This document shows positions 33,777 through 42,742 of a stretch of 54,410 bases of DNA, piece after piece; the stretch's first letter is position 1; each line of letters starts with the position of its first letter. Source of the stretch: Alphaproteobacteria bacterium HGW-Alphaproteobacteria-3 (GTDB lineage Bacteria; Pseudomonadota; Alphaproteobacteria; Parvibaculales; Parvibaculaceae); the NCBI GenBank assembly GCA_002842875.1, contig PHEF01000021.1, positions 2,644-57,053 on the forward strand, in the 5' to 3' direction. The position numbers and the translations under genes are program-made. The notes under the pieces were generated by a model. That model made no database searches. It was not told where the DNA came from and saw only the letters and a program-made list of their open reading frames with translations.

Positions 33777-34102
33777 CAGGACGCGTTTCCGTCGTCGATC
33801 GGATATGCGCTTTCGATTTCGCTGACATAAACCCAGCCGGCATTGGGTTGTCCGGTGCGCCCATTGTCGCGAATCAACGCCAAGGCCTGGTCGACCTTGT
33901 CCGCCTCGCAGACGAGTTCCAGCTTCACCTCTGTGATGACTTTTTCGCCAATCTCAATGGAATATTGCTGTTCCTGAGAATCGAGGGCTTTCAGCATACC
34001 CTTAACGTCGATCACGGAAATGTTCCGGAACCCTGCTGTCTTAAGGGCATGGACAACGTCAGCGATCCGGTTGCGGTGAATAAACGCTTTAACTTCTTTC
34101 AT
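33776..34102 (-). CDS. PII-like signalling protein of the metal-efflux operon
   Basis: A 108-residue protein from ATG 34102, with AGGAGG inside the end of the RND gene. MKEVKAFIHRNRIADVVHALKTAGF and the C-terminal PNAGWVYVSEIE are PII/GlnB-like. The T-loop tyrosine region is replaced by SQEQQYSIEIGEKVI, so nitrogen signalling is unlikely. PII-like proteins occur in CzcA/CusA operons and may sense metal or nucleotide. It lies between RND pump and P-type ATPase. Confidence 0.8.
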   Translation of the reverse strand: MKEVKAFIHRNRIADVVHALKTAGFRNISVIDVKGMLKALDSQEQQYSIEIGEKVITEVKLELVCEADKVDQALALIRDNGRTGQPNAGWVYVSEIESAYPIDDGNAS

Positions 34103-34103
34103 A

Positions 34104-37100
34104 TTAGACCTCCTGCGATTCGAGCTGTCGGGCGGTTTCCACGGGTCGTGCCACGCGCGTCTCCATCCACTCATAGATGACGGGGAGAAGGACAAGGGTC
34201 AGCAGCGTCGAAGTGATCAGCCCGCCGACGACGACGGTGGCAAGCGGCCGCTGGGTTTCGGCACCGACACCTGACGACAGCAGCATGGGGATCAGGCCGA
34301 GGATTGCCACGCTTGCCGTCATCAGCACCGGGCGGAGTCTGAGTTCCGTTCCCCGTCGTACGGCTTCCCCAACGCTCAGTCCCTTTTCGCGCAATCCATT
34401 GATGAATTCGACGAGGACGATGCCGTTGAGCATGGCGACACCGAAGACCGCAATGAAGCCGATCGCCGACGGCACAGACAGATATTGCCCGGTGATGGCG
34501 AGCGAAATCAGTCCGCCGATAGTGGCGAATGGCACATTGGCGATGATCAGCGTTGCGTGGCGGATCGAGTTGAACGCGGTGTACAGAAGGACGAAGATGA
34601 AAAAGATCGTCAGCGGTACGATGATCGAAAGGCGCGTGAGCGCGCGCTGCTGGTTCTCGAAAGCACCGCCCCATTCAATCCAATAGCCGGGCGGCAATTC
34701 CACATTTTGCTTAATCGCCCGGTTTGCATCCTGAACAAAGCCGTCAATGTCGCGTCCGCGGACATCCATCTGGATTACCGCATAACGCTGCAATTGCTCG
34801 CGCCGAACGAAGGAATAGCCTTCCGCCACTGACACGTCCGCGACACGGCTCAACGGAATAATCGCCCCATCGGCCGTACGCAGTGGGATCGCCTTGATCG
34901 CCTCGATGGAGGTTTTCGAGGAGTCCTGAAGCCGGGCCGTGATGTCGAATCGTTTGACGCCGTCGATAAGTGTCGAAACTGGCTCGTTGCCGATTCCGGT
35001 GCGGACGATAGTCAGAACATCATCAGCGTTGAGGCCATAACGGGCAAGCTGGTCCCGGTCTACCTGAATCCGCACTTGCGGCTTGCCGAGATTAGCTTCG
35101 AGCGATAGATCGGCCACACCGGGGACCGAGGCGATCGCGTTCTTGATCTCTTGGCTCAGGCTGTCGAGTTCGGCCAGGTCTTCGCCGTAGAGCTTCGCCG
35201 CCAAGGTGGCGCGCACCCCTGAGATCAGTTCTTCCACCCGCATCTGGATCGGCTGGGTGAAAGCGATGACGGCGGTGGGGACGACCTCTTCCAGTTTTTC
35301 ACGCATGGCGTCCGCCAGTTCCTCAATCGAGCGGCCCGACTTCCATTCTCCCTCGGGTTTCAAGGCGGTGTAGATCTCCATGTAGTTGACGTCGGCAGTC
35401 TCGCCCTTTTCGGCCCGGCCGATCATGGCGAGTGTGGTGTCAACTTCCGGGAACTCCGACAATGCCGCCGAGATGTCGTTCGAGACCTTGATCGACTGGT
35501 CGAGCGAGGTGGACGGAATCGACGTTACCCGCCACATGATTGAGCCTTCCTGCAACTGCGGCATGAACTCTTTCCCAAGAAAGGGAAAAAGCGCGAGGCT
35601 GAACAGGAGCAAGGCACCGGCGGCCATCACGACCTTTCGCTTGTTTGCAAGCGACCAGGCGAGCAGGGGCAGATAGCCGCGCTTGATCCAGCGCACGAGC
35701 ATGGTATCGCGCTCTTCCTTGGGCTTAAGGATGAGCGCCGCCAGAACCGGTATAATCGTCAGCGTCAGGAGCAGTGATCCCGCCATAGCGAAGCTGATGT
35801 TGAAGGCCATCGGCTTGAACATCTTGCCTTCGAGGCCTTCAAGGCTGAAAAGCGGTAGGAACACGACGATGATGATGAGGATTGCGAATGCTATCGGATT
35901 GGCGACTTCGCGCGCCGCCGCCAGCACGGCTGCCGTTCGGTTGACCTCCTCGCCGTGCGAGCGGCGCTCCGCCATAATGCGGAAGGAATTCTCGACCATG
36001 ACCACGGCGCCGTCGACCATCATGCCGATACCGATGGCGAGCCCCGCCAGCGACATCAAATTTGACGACAGGCCTGCCTGCTCCATGAAGATAAAGGCGA
36101 TCAGCATGGCGAGGGGCAACGCGGCGATGACCACAAACGCCGAGCGGAGTTCGCCAAGGAATAGGAAGAGCACAATGGCGACCAGGATCGAGCCTTCGAT
36201 AAGAGCCCGTTCCGCCGTTGAGACGGCCTTTTCCACCAATTCTGTGCGGTCATAGATCGGCTTCAGCGTGACGCCGTCAGGCAAGGCCTGTTCGGCCACG
36301 GAAAGCTTCTCCTTGACAGCATCGACCACGTTCTTGGCGTTCTCGCCCATGCGCGATAAGGCCATGCCGAGGACTACCTCCTTGCCGTCGCGCGTCACCG
36401 CGCCGAAGCGCAGCGATGGCGCCTGTACGACCGTCGCCACGTCCCGCAAATAGACCGGCGTGCCGTCCTCGACCTTGAGGATAATGGTGCCGATATCGCG
36501 CTCACCATCGACGAGACCGAGGCCCCGGACCAAAAACTGCTCTGGTCCCTGATCGATATATTGCCCCCCGACCTGACGGTTGTTGGCCTCGATCGCCTCC
36601 ATCACATCGCGGTAGCCGAGCTTGTATTTAATGAGCTTCAGGGGGTCGATCTGCACCTGATACTGGCGTTCCTGGCCACCCCAGGACATCACGTCATCGA
36701 CCCCCGGCGCGGTCCGCAAGATGAGACGGATCGACCAGTCCTGCAGTGTGCGCAAGTCCATGTCGGTGATATCGCCCGCGAGTTGTTCGTCGGCGCGCTC
36801 CAGCGTGTACCAGAAGACTTGTCCGAGTCCGGAGGAATTCGGTCCCATTTCCGGCGTGCCGTAGCCCTCGGGAATGCGGTCGCGGACTTCCGCCAAGCGT
36901 TCCATAACCAGGCGGCGCGCAAAGTAAATGTCCACATCGTCTTCAAAATAGACCGAGACATAAGACAGGCCGAACAGGCTGACGGAGCGGATCTGGTCGA
37001 CATCGGGCAGGCCGGCCATGGCCGATTCCACGGGGAATGTGAGAAGTTGCTCGACATCTTCTGCGGCGAGGCCGGGCGACTCCGTGTAGATATTCACCTG

Positions 37101-37235
37101 GACCGGGGTCACATCCGGAAAGGCGTCGATGGGAACCGTCGTCACCGCCCGCCAGCCGAGAAAGCCGATCACCAGAAAGACAATGATCACAAGAAATTTG
37201 TATTGAAGCGAAAGTTCAACGAGCTTGTTCAACAT
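34104..37235 (-). CDS. czcA: Heavy-metal efflux RND transporter, CzcA/CusA family
   Basis: A 1043-residue, full-length HME-RND pump from ATG 37235 with AAGGAG upstream. MLNKLVELSLQYKFLVIIVF, the PIDAFPDVTPVQVNI signature, and two sets of six membrane helices around large periplasmic loops are visible. It exports divalent metal across both membranes with CzcB and CzcC. AIGIGMMVDGAVVMVEN is the proton-relay helix. It is co-transcribed with the adaptor 11 bp upstream. Confidence 0.93.
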   Translation of the reverse strand: MLNKLVELSLQYKFLVIIVFLVIGFLGWRAVTTVPIDAFPDVTPVQVNIYTESPGLAAEDVEQLLTFPVESAMAGLPDVDQIRSVSLFGLSYVSVYFEDDVDIYFARRLVMERLAEVRDRIPEGYGTPEMGPNSSGLGQVFWYTLERADEQLAGDITDMDLRTLQDWSIRLILRTAPGVDDVMSWGGQERQYQVQIDPLKLIKYKLGYRDVMEAIEANNRQVGGQYIDQGPEQFLVRGLGLVDGERDIGTIILKVEDGTPVYLRDVATVVQAPSLRFGAVTRDGKEVVLGMALSRMGENAKNVVDAVKEKLSVAEQALPDGVTLKPIYDRTELVEKAVSTAERALIEGSILVAIVLFLFLGELRSAFVVIAALPLAMLIAFIFMEQAGLSSNLMSLAGLAIGIGMMVDGAVVMVENSFRIMAERRSHGEEVNRTAAVLAAAREVANPIAFAILIIIVVFLPLFSLEGLEGKMFKPMAFNISFAMAGSLLLTLTIIPVLAALILKPKEERDTMLVRWIKRGYLPLLAWSLANKRKVVMAAGALLLFSLALFPFLGKEFMPQLQEGSIMWRVTSIPSTSLDQSIKVSNDISAALSEFPEVDTTLAMIGRAEKGETADVNYMEIYTALKPEGEWKSGRSIEELADAMREKLEEVVPTAVIAFTQPIQMRVEELISGVRATLAAKLYGEDLAELDSLSQEIKNAIASVPGVADLSLEANLGKPQVRIQVDRDQLARYGLNADDVLTIVRTGIGNEPVSTLIDGVKRFDITARLQDSSKTSIEAIKAIPLRTADGAIIPLSRVADVSVAEGYSFVRREQLQRYAVIQMDVRGRDIDGFVQDANRAIKQNVELPPGYWIEWGGAFENQQRALTRLSIIVPLTIFFIFVLLYTAFNSIRHATLIIANVPFATIGGLISLAITGQYLSVPSAIGFIAVFGVAMLNGIVLVEFINGLREKGLSVGEAVRRGTELRLRPVLMTASVAILGLIPMLLSSGVGAETQRPLATVVVGGLITSTLLTLVLLPVIYEWMETRVARPVETARQLESQEV

Positions 37236-37246
37236 GATCTATCTCC

Positions 37247-38422
37247 TTAGTGCCCGTGGCCTTCGCCCATCTGGGATTTCTGGATGAGCGACTTGAGGAG
37301 AAAGACCTCAGTCGTCGCGATTTCATCGTCCGTGCTCAGACCGGCCGCGACCTCAACCCAGCCGCCGCGCGTCACGCCGGTCTTAATCGCCGTCGGGTGA
37401 AGTTCGTCGCCTTCGACTTTGAAGACGGTCGGATTTCCGTCCATGAGCGTGACGGCCGCCTCCGGTACGGCGAGCGCTTGTTTGCCATCACCGACTCCAA
37501 CCGCAACGCTGACATATTGGCCGGGATGTAGCTCGTCGCCCGCATTGTCGACCTCGACACGGATCGGCAAGGTGCGTGTCGTCTCGTCAAGCGTGTGGTG
37601 GACCTGAACGATCCGGCCGCCGACCGCGTGGTCCTTGTCAATCAGAATACGGACAGACGAGCCGACCTCGGCATGAGCAACCTGATCGGGCGTAAGCTGG
37701 GCTTGCACCCACACCCGGCTTTCATCCGTGATCTGAAACAGCACGCGCCCCGCATCCACGACTTCGCCAACAACGAAATCGTCCTTGACGACCGTACCGT
37801 CCTGCGGAGCCAAAAGATCGAATATCCCAGTCGCTTTAGAAGCGTCACCGTTTTTGACCAGTCCCTCTATCTGCTCCGGTGTCATGCCGAAAGCTAAGAG
37901 CTTGGCGCGTGCCTGCTCAGCAGCCACCTGCGCTTCCACATAACGCCGCTCGGAAACGACCTCACGTCCCAGCTCGCGCACGCGGCTCCATTCGCGCGTG
38001 GCAACGATCAGGTTTCCTTGCGCATCCGCCATCTCGACGCTGGATAAGGTGACAAGCGCTTGTCCGGCCTTCACATGGTCCCCAAGCCTTGCCTGCCGGG
38101 CGACAATTTGAGCGGATATTCTCGGTGCAATCTGCGCTGATCGGTATAGATCGAGCGTTACCTCACCCGGTACAACGGCTTCGTCGGTGAGGACTCGCAA
38201 GTCCACGGGCGCCGTGGTGACGCCCTTTGCCTTGCGATCGGCGGCGGTCATTTCGACGACACCGCCTTCTTCATGCTCCTCGCCGTGCTCCGTCTCTTGC
38301 GACGCTGGAGCAGCGACTTCAATCTTTGCATTCGGCGACTGATTGATCAGCGCGAAAGCAGCGCCGACGAAAGCCACCACGACGGCTGCACCACCTAAGA
38401 ACAATTTATTTTTCCTGGTCAT
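37247..38422 (-). CDS. czcB: RND periplasmic adaptor, CzcB/CusB family
   Basis: A 391-residue protein from ATG 38422 (MTRKNKLFLGGAAVVVAF, signal anchor). It has a His- and Glu-rich segment (ETEHGEEHEEGG) that may bind metal, a lipoyl-like half (RLGDHVKAGQALVTLSS), an alpha hairpin and a beta barrel with LRVEVDNAGDELHPGQYVSV. It overlaps czcC by 4 bp. It joins the pump to the outer-membrane channel. Confidence 0.9.
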   Translation of the reverse strand: MTRKNKLFLGGAAVVVAFVGAAFALINQSPNAKIEVAAPASQETEHGEEHEEGGVVEMTAADRKAKGVTTAPVDLRVLTDEAVVPGEVTLDLYRSAQIAPRISAQIVARQARLGDHVKAGQALVTLSSVEMADAQGNLIVATREWSRVRELGREVVSERRYVEAQVAAEQARAKLLAFGMTPEQIEGLVKNGDASKATGIFDLLAPQDGTVVKDDFVVGEVVDAGRVLFQITDESRVWVQAQLTPDQVAHAEVGSSVRILIDKDHAVGGRIVQVHHTLDETTRTLPIRVEVDNAGDELHPGQYVSVAVGVGDGKQALAVPEAAVTLMDGNPTVFKVEGDELHPTAIKTGVTRGGWVEVAAGLSTDDEIATTEVFLLKSLIQKSQMGEGHGH

Positions 38423-39681
38423 TGGATATTCTCCACCCATTCGCTGATCGCGGCGGAAGCTTCCAGCCAGTCGAACCATGTGGTCCAGAGACGGCCCTTG
38501 AGCTCAACACCGGCGCTCTCCGTTGCGAAGGTTTGATTGAGTTGAATGATGTAATCGACGGCGTCGATTTCGCCGGCTTCCCACAACCGCTGCAGGAGCG
38601 CGCGTTGCTCTTCGAGCGGCGCAGCCCCTTGGGCGGTCCAGGCTTGCCAAGCGCTGAGCGCCGTTTCGTAGCGCCGAAGGCTTGCGGCAAGCCGTGCTTC
38701 GACCCTGCGTCTCAAGTCACGGTAGCTTTGCTCTCTCGCGATCGAACCAGCCCTGGCGGCGTCGACTTCGGCACTGTACGTGTTGCGAATGGGCAGGGGA
38801 ATGGACAGCCGTACCCCGAATAGTGTCGAGGACTCTCTTTGCCCAAATGGATCGAGTGCGCTTCGCTCTTCACCAACTTTGACGCCTAAGGTCGGGTCAG
38901 GTATGCGATTCCGCTTCGCCACGCCGACGAAAGACCGCGCTGCTTCTGTATCAGCCTGCGCCGATTGAAGTTCCGGCAGCGCCTCGACATTCACTACATC
39001 GATTGAGGGGCGCTTTTGCGGAGGTGAACCGATAAGCGGCGGCGGTGGAGGCATCACGCCGCCAACGACGGCGATCAGGCGTTCCTCCGCTTGCGAGAAC
39101 TCGATGCTTGCCGTGCTCGCCGCAGCTCGTGCTTCAGCCAGAGTCAATCGGGCCGTCAGCAGGTCCGATTGCGGCAGGTCGCCCGCGCGATTACGCCGTT
39201 CGGTAAGCGCAAGGAACTCTTCGTCCAGCCTGACACGTTGCTCGGCTATGCGAACTGCGTCTCGGCGCACCTGATAGTCCGATAACGCAATAAGGAGATT
39301 AGCGAGGATCGTTTTGCGCGTGATTGCGAACCGCGCTTCCGCGGCGACCACCTCGGCCGTGGCGACGTTGGCGCGCGCGCGCCGTTTGCCGCTGAGATCG
39401 AGCGTCTGCGATAGGCCGACCGACTTTGAATTGTCGAGCGCTTCCTCGTATTCAAACTCAATCTCGGGATTGTAGAGCGGTTGCGCTTGGCCGCGTGCCT
39501 GGGCGCGCGCGGCATCCAATTCGGCCTGGGCTTGACGCAGGGCCGGATGATCACTCAGGACGCTGAGGGCAAATTCCCTGAGCGCTATGTCCGGTGCAGC
39601 GCTCTCCTGCGCTAAGCCGGGCTCAGCAAGCCAAAGGCTCGCGATGACAGCGCCGAAAAGCGCCAGTTTTTGGCATTTCAT
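38419..39681 (-). CDS. czcC: TolC-family outer-membrane factor, CzcC-like
   Basis: A 420-residue protein from ATG 39681 with a signal peptide ending GLAQE. Two OEP-type repeats with long coiled-coil helices (QAQAELDAARAQARGQAQ; VRLDEEFLALTERRNRAGDL) are visible, with GDLPQSDLLTARLTLAEA, as in CzcC. It is the second gene of the operon read from 40073. Metal export channel of the outer membrane. Confidence 0.88.
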   Translation of the reverse strand: MKCQKLALFGAVIASLWLAEPGLAQESAAPDIALREFALSVLSDHPALRQAQAELDAARAQARGQAQPLYNPEIEFEYEEALDNSKSVGLSQTLDLSGKRRARANVATAEVVAAEARFAITRKTILANLLIALSDYQVRRDAVRIAEQRVRLDEEFLALTERRNRAGDLPQSDLLTARLTLAEARAAASTASIEFSQAEERLIAVVGGVMPPPPPLIGSPPQKRPSIDVVNVEALPELQSAQADTEAARSFVGVAKRNRIPDPTLGVKVGEERSALDPFGQRESSTLFGVRLSIPLPIRNTYSAEVDAARAGSIAREQSYRDLRRRVEARLAASLRRYETALSAWQAWTAQGAAPLEEQRALLQRLWEAGEIDAVDYIIQLNQTFATESAGVELKGRLWTTWFDWLEASAAISEWVENIQ

Positions 39682-39764
39682 TCATTGAACTCTCTGTCTC
39701 GGTTACCAGGGTGCACGCGCCACAACGATGCCGTGTTCGCGCACAGACTCAGGGCATAGAGAGT

Positions 39765-40073
39765 TCAGGCGTTGGGAGGGGGGACCGGCGGACCTTGGCC
39801 GGCGGAATTCTTCCCGGCGTTGTCACGCGGGAATTCTTGATCGGTCGGCGCTGCATAGATGTTTCCACCGGCGAGTACGGCGGCCGTCATATGGTGCAGG
39901 CTGTGGCAACCACAATGGATTTCGCAGCCGTCAAAGGCTTGCTTGTCCTGGTCGTGATCTGACTGCGTATGGAATTCGAGGCTGTCAACCGGCGCGGCGT
40001 CAAGGATCGCGATGTCGGCGAGTTGAATCGCGACAAAGACAACCATCCCAAGCAGTAACAAGACCTTCTTCAT
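39765..40073 (-). CDS. Small secreted Cys/His-rich protein of the metal operon
   Basis: A 102-residue protein from ATG 40073 with GCAGG upstream. A signal-like helix (MKKVLLLLGMVVFVAIQLA) precedes HTQSDHDQDKQAFDGC and EIHCGCHSLHH, a likely metal-binding cluster, then a proline-rich tail. It is the first gene under the MerR-type promoter. I cannot name a family; a periplasmic metal-binding or sensor role is inferred. Confidence 0.6.
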   Translation of the reverse strand: MKKVLLLLGMVVFVAIQLADIAILDAAPVDSLEFHTQSDHDQDKQAFDGCEIHCGCHSLHHMTAAVLAGGNIYAAPTDQEFPRDNAGKNSAGQGPPVPPPNA

Positions 40074-40175
40074 CCTGCGCGATACTAACCGTATGTGGTT
40101 AACAATCCTCAAAGTCCATCCTTCGGCAACCATCGGTCCCAAATGGGAAACCATCGTTGCGCCCCGCATGCATAA

Positions 40176-40206
40176 CATATAACATCTACAGTAGCTGTAG
40201 AAGCAA
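40176..40206 (-). promoter_or_regulatory. MerR-type promoter of the metal-efflux operon
   Basis: On the minus strand TTGCTT (40206-40201) is separated by 19 bp from TATATG (40181-40176). The spacer carries a perfect dyad TCTACAG-TAG-CTGTAGA (40185-40201). The overlong spacer with a central dyad is the MerR-family signature. It faces the Cys/His gene and czcCBA; the regulator gene lies on the other side. Confidence 0.8.
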
Positions 40207-40239
40207 GCCCAAATTTCGATTAGGGGACCGAAGAAGACC

Positions 40240-40677
40240 ATGTACACGATCGGCCATGTGGCGCGTGCGGCCTCCTGCAAAGTGCAGACCATCCGATACT
40301 ATGAACAGATTGGCCTCTTGCCCGTGGCCCCACGCTCCGAGGGCAACCGTCGGCTCTACGCCCAGGCGGATATTGACCGTCTAATGTTCATCCGCCATGC
40401 CCGTGAACTCGGCTTCGCCTTGGACGCGATCCGAGATCTCTTGAGCCTGTCCGACGATCCGAACCAGCCTTGCGTCGCGGCCGACGCGATCGCCCGTCGG
40501 CAGCTTGACGAGGTCGAGCGTCGGATCGCGCGTCTGGGGTCGCTGAAGACCGAACTCATGCGCATGATTGACCAATGCCGCGGGGGCAGAATCTCCGATT
40601 GCCGCGTCATCGAGGTCCTGAGCAACCATGCTCACTGTATGGCCGATGACCATCGGCCGACGGAGGCCAAGCCGTGA
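40240..40677 (+). CDS. cadR: MerR-family metal regulator, CadR/ZntR/PbrR-like
   Basis: A 145-residue protein from ATG 40240. The MerR wing-helix [28 protein letters not shown] is followed by the dimer helix and a metal loop with cysteines ([24 protein letters not shown]) and a His/Cys tail ([10 protein letters not shown]), typical of CadR. It activates the divergent operon by twisting the 19-bp-spaced promoter. Its stop overlaps the GTG start of ynfA. Confidence 0.88.
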   Translation: MYTIGHVARAASCKVQTIRYYEQIGLLPVAPRSEGNRRLYAQADIDRLMFIRHARELGFALDAIRDLLSLSDDPNQPCVAADAIARRQLDEVERRIARLGSLKTELMRMIDQCRGGRISDCRVIEVLSNHAHCMADDHRPTEAKP

Positions 40678-41027
40678 GCATAGCCACCCCTTTCGCGCCC
40701 ATAGCCGCCCTGGCCATCTATGTCGGCGCTGCCGTAGCCGAGATCGCTGGTTGTTTCAGCTTTTGGGCGTGGTTGCGGCTCGGAAAATCTCCGCTCTGGC
40801 TAGCGCCGGGCATGGCAAGTCTGGCGCTGTTCGCTTTTCTTCTGACCCGGATCGACAGCGATTTCGCCGGTCGGGCGTATGCCGCCTATGGGGGAATTTA
40901 CATCGCGTCCTCACTGGCTTGGCTTTGGCTGGTGGAAGCTCAGCGCCCGGATCGTTGGGACGTCATAGGCGCTTCGATCTGTCTCTTTGGCGCGGCTATC
41001 ATTCTTTTTGGTCCGCGCTCGGTTTGA
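40674..41027 (+). CDS. ynfA: YnfA/UPF0060 membrane protein
   Basis: A 117-residue protein starting with GTG 40674 (GTGA overlap with cadR). Four membrane helices, with [21 protein letters not shown] and [11 protein letters not shown], identify the UPF0060 family of SMR-like proteins. It often accompanies metal or drug resistance genes. It is translationally coupled to the regulator. Confidence 0.88.
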   Translation: MSIATPFAPIAALAIYVGAAVAEIAGCFSFWAWLRLGKSPLWLAPGMASLALFAFLLTRIDSDFAGRAYAAYGGIYIASSLAWLWLVEAQRPDRWDVIGASICLFGAAIILFGPRSV

Positions 41028-41146
41028 CGAGGAAGGCGCAATGATCGAGCCCTTGCGCGAGCGAACTTACGCCGGGCTGTTCGCCGGCCCAAGCGGCGAC
41101 CCTTCTGGGTGCTGGACGCACGGCCGTAGCGTTGGCGTTTGCGCCC

Positions 41147-41534
41147 GCCCGGCCTTGCGGCCGGGCGCCGGGCTCTATTCCGCTAAGGCCGCTGGCGCGG
41201 CCTAAGCTCCACGGAGCCCGCGCTTCGCGCGGTCTCCGCCCATTCGGGTCACGATCCCTCGCGCGGGGCCGGACCTTTGGTCCGGCATACGGACGCCGCC
41301 CTTTCGGGCGGCGACTTCTTTGTGGCCTTTCCCGGTGCGGGGGGCGGCCGGACACTCCCTTGTAGCCCCGCCGGGGCGGCCCGCAACCGCCTTGGCTTTA
41401 TGTCCGTCCACGTCGGTTTTCTCGTCCTACCAAGACAGTTGCGTCCCGCCTGACCCGGCGGGGCTCCCGGTCGCTTACCGCCCGCCCCCCTTCCGGGGAA
41501 AGGCGCGCGCGGAGGACCAGAGGGAGCGGCAACG
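41147..41534 (+). promoter_or_regulatory. Hairpin array leader upstream of the second ardC
   Basis: Five perfect short hairpins follow in 170 bp: 41147-41166 (8-bp stem, TTGC loop), 41186-41203, 41218-41232, 41268-41286 (8-bp stem, TTT loop) and 41294-41313 (8-bp stem, TTTC loop). GC-rich partial dyads continue to the AGGGAG of ardC. No gene is supported in 41028-41534. Confidence 0.55.
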
Positions 41535-42512
41535 ATGACGCCAGAAACCACGGACACAGCGACACGCGGAAAGCGCGGGAGACAGAATAGCGAGCAGGCG
41601 GGCCGTGCGGCCAAGCCTTCGCTCTATGACGAGGTGACCGCCCGCATCATCGCCGAGCTTGAGGCGGGCCGCGCGCCTTGGGTGCAGCCTTGGGGTGCGC
41701 CGGGCGCGAAGGCGGGGCTTGGCCTGCCCAAGAACGCGCTCACGGGCCGCACCTATTCGGGCGTCAACATCCTGATTTTGTGGCATCACATCGTGCGTGC
41801 GGGCTTCGCGACGCAAACATGGCTGACCTACGCCCAAGCCCAGGAAATGGGCGGCCACGTCATGAAGGGCGAGCGCGGCGTCACCGCGTGCCACGCCGAT
41901 ACCTTCATTCCCAAGGCCGAGCGCGAGCGGGCCGAGCAGGACGGCGACGAGCCGGGGCGCGTGCCGTTCCTCAAACGCTTCACCCTGTTCAACGTGGAGC
42001 AATGCGAAGGCCTGCCGGAAGACGCTTACGCAGGTGCGGCCCCGTTGCCAGAAGCCGAGATCATTCCGCACGCCGAACGCCTCATCGCAGCGACGGGCGC
42101 GGACTTCCGCATTGGCGGAACGAAGGCTTTCTATGTGCCGAGCCAAGACTTCATCCGTGTACCGCCACAACCCGCCTTCTTCGAGCAGGTGAACTACTAC
42201 CGCACCTGTTTTCACGAACTTGGCCACTGGACCGGCCACGAGACGAGACTCGCCCGCGACCTGCCCCATTCCTTCGGATCGAAACCCTATGCCCGCGAGG
42301 AACTGGTCGCGGAGATGGCGAGCGCCTTTGTCTGCGCTTCGCTCAGCATCGCACCCACCGTTCGGCACACGGACTATATCGGCTCATGGCTTGAAGCCCT
42401 GAGAGAAGAAAATCGCGCGATCTTCCGCGCGGCGAGCCAAGCCTCCAAAGCCGCCGATTTCATCCTCGCCTTTCGCGACGCCGAGCCCGTAAAGGCGGAG
42501 GCGGCGGAATGA
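41535..42512 (+). CDS. ArdC-like antirestriction / ssDNA-binding zincin protein
   Basis: A 325-residue protein from ATG 41535 with AGGGAG upstream. SLYDEVTARIIAELEAGRAPWVQPWG, SGVNILILWH and the zincin HELGH at 227-231 with a downstream EELVAEMASAFVCA define the ArdC layout. It is the first gene of an ATGA-coupled run with the next two genes. A diverged homologue lies at 3033-3953. Confidence 0.88.
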   Translation: MTPETTDTATRGKRGRQNSEQAGRAAKPSLYDEVTARIIAELEAGRAPWVQPWGAPGAKAGLGLPKNALTGRTYSGVNILILWHHIVRAGFATQTWLTYAQAQEMGGHVMKGERGVTACHADTFIPKAERERAEQDGDEPGRVPFLKRFTLFNVEQCEGLPEDAYAGAAPLPEAEIIPHAERLIAATGADFRIGGTKAFYVPSQDFIRVPPQPAFFEQVNYYRTCFHELGHWTGHETRLARDLPHSFGSKPYAREELVAEMASAFVCASLSIAPTVRHTDYIGSWLEALREENRAIFRAASQASKAADFILAFRDAEPVKAEAAE

Positions 42513-42742
42513 CTGGCAATCCCGAATTCCCCACCGAGACGACGCCAGAAGGCGAGCAGATCATCGCGCCGGGCGTCAAGCCGATCACGCTTCGTGACCG
42601 GCTGGAATGGCGCGCCCGCCAACCGATGACCCCGAAGCACAACTCGAACACGCAGCAAAAGCCGTGCGATCTTGGCCTGTTCGACGTGGAAGGCCGCCGT
42701 CAGATCGATTGGATCGACGAAATGCGGAGGGGCAAGCCATGA
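42509..42742 (+). CDS. Small conserved-looking protein in the ardC operon
   Basis: A 77-residue protein overlapping ardC (ATGA) and the next gene (ATGA). It is acidic at the start, with KPCDLGLFDVEGRRQIDWIDEMRRGKP at the end. No family recognised; coupling on both sides shows it is a real gene. Confidence 0.6.
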   Translation: MTGNPEFPTETTPEGEQIIAPGVKPITLRDRLEWRARQPMTPKHNSNTQQKPCDLGLFDVEGRRQIDWIDEMRRGKP

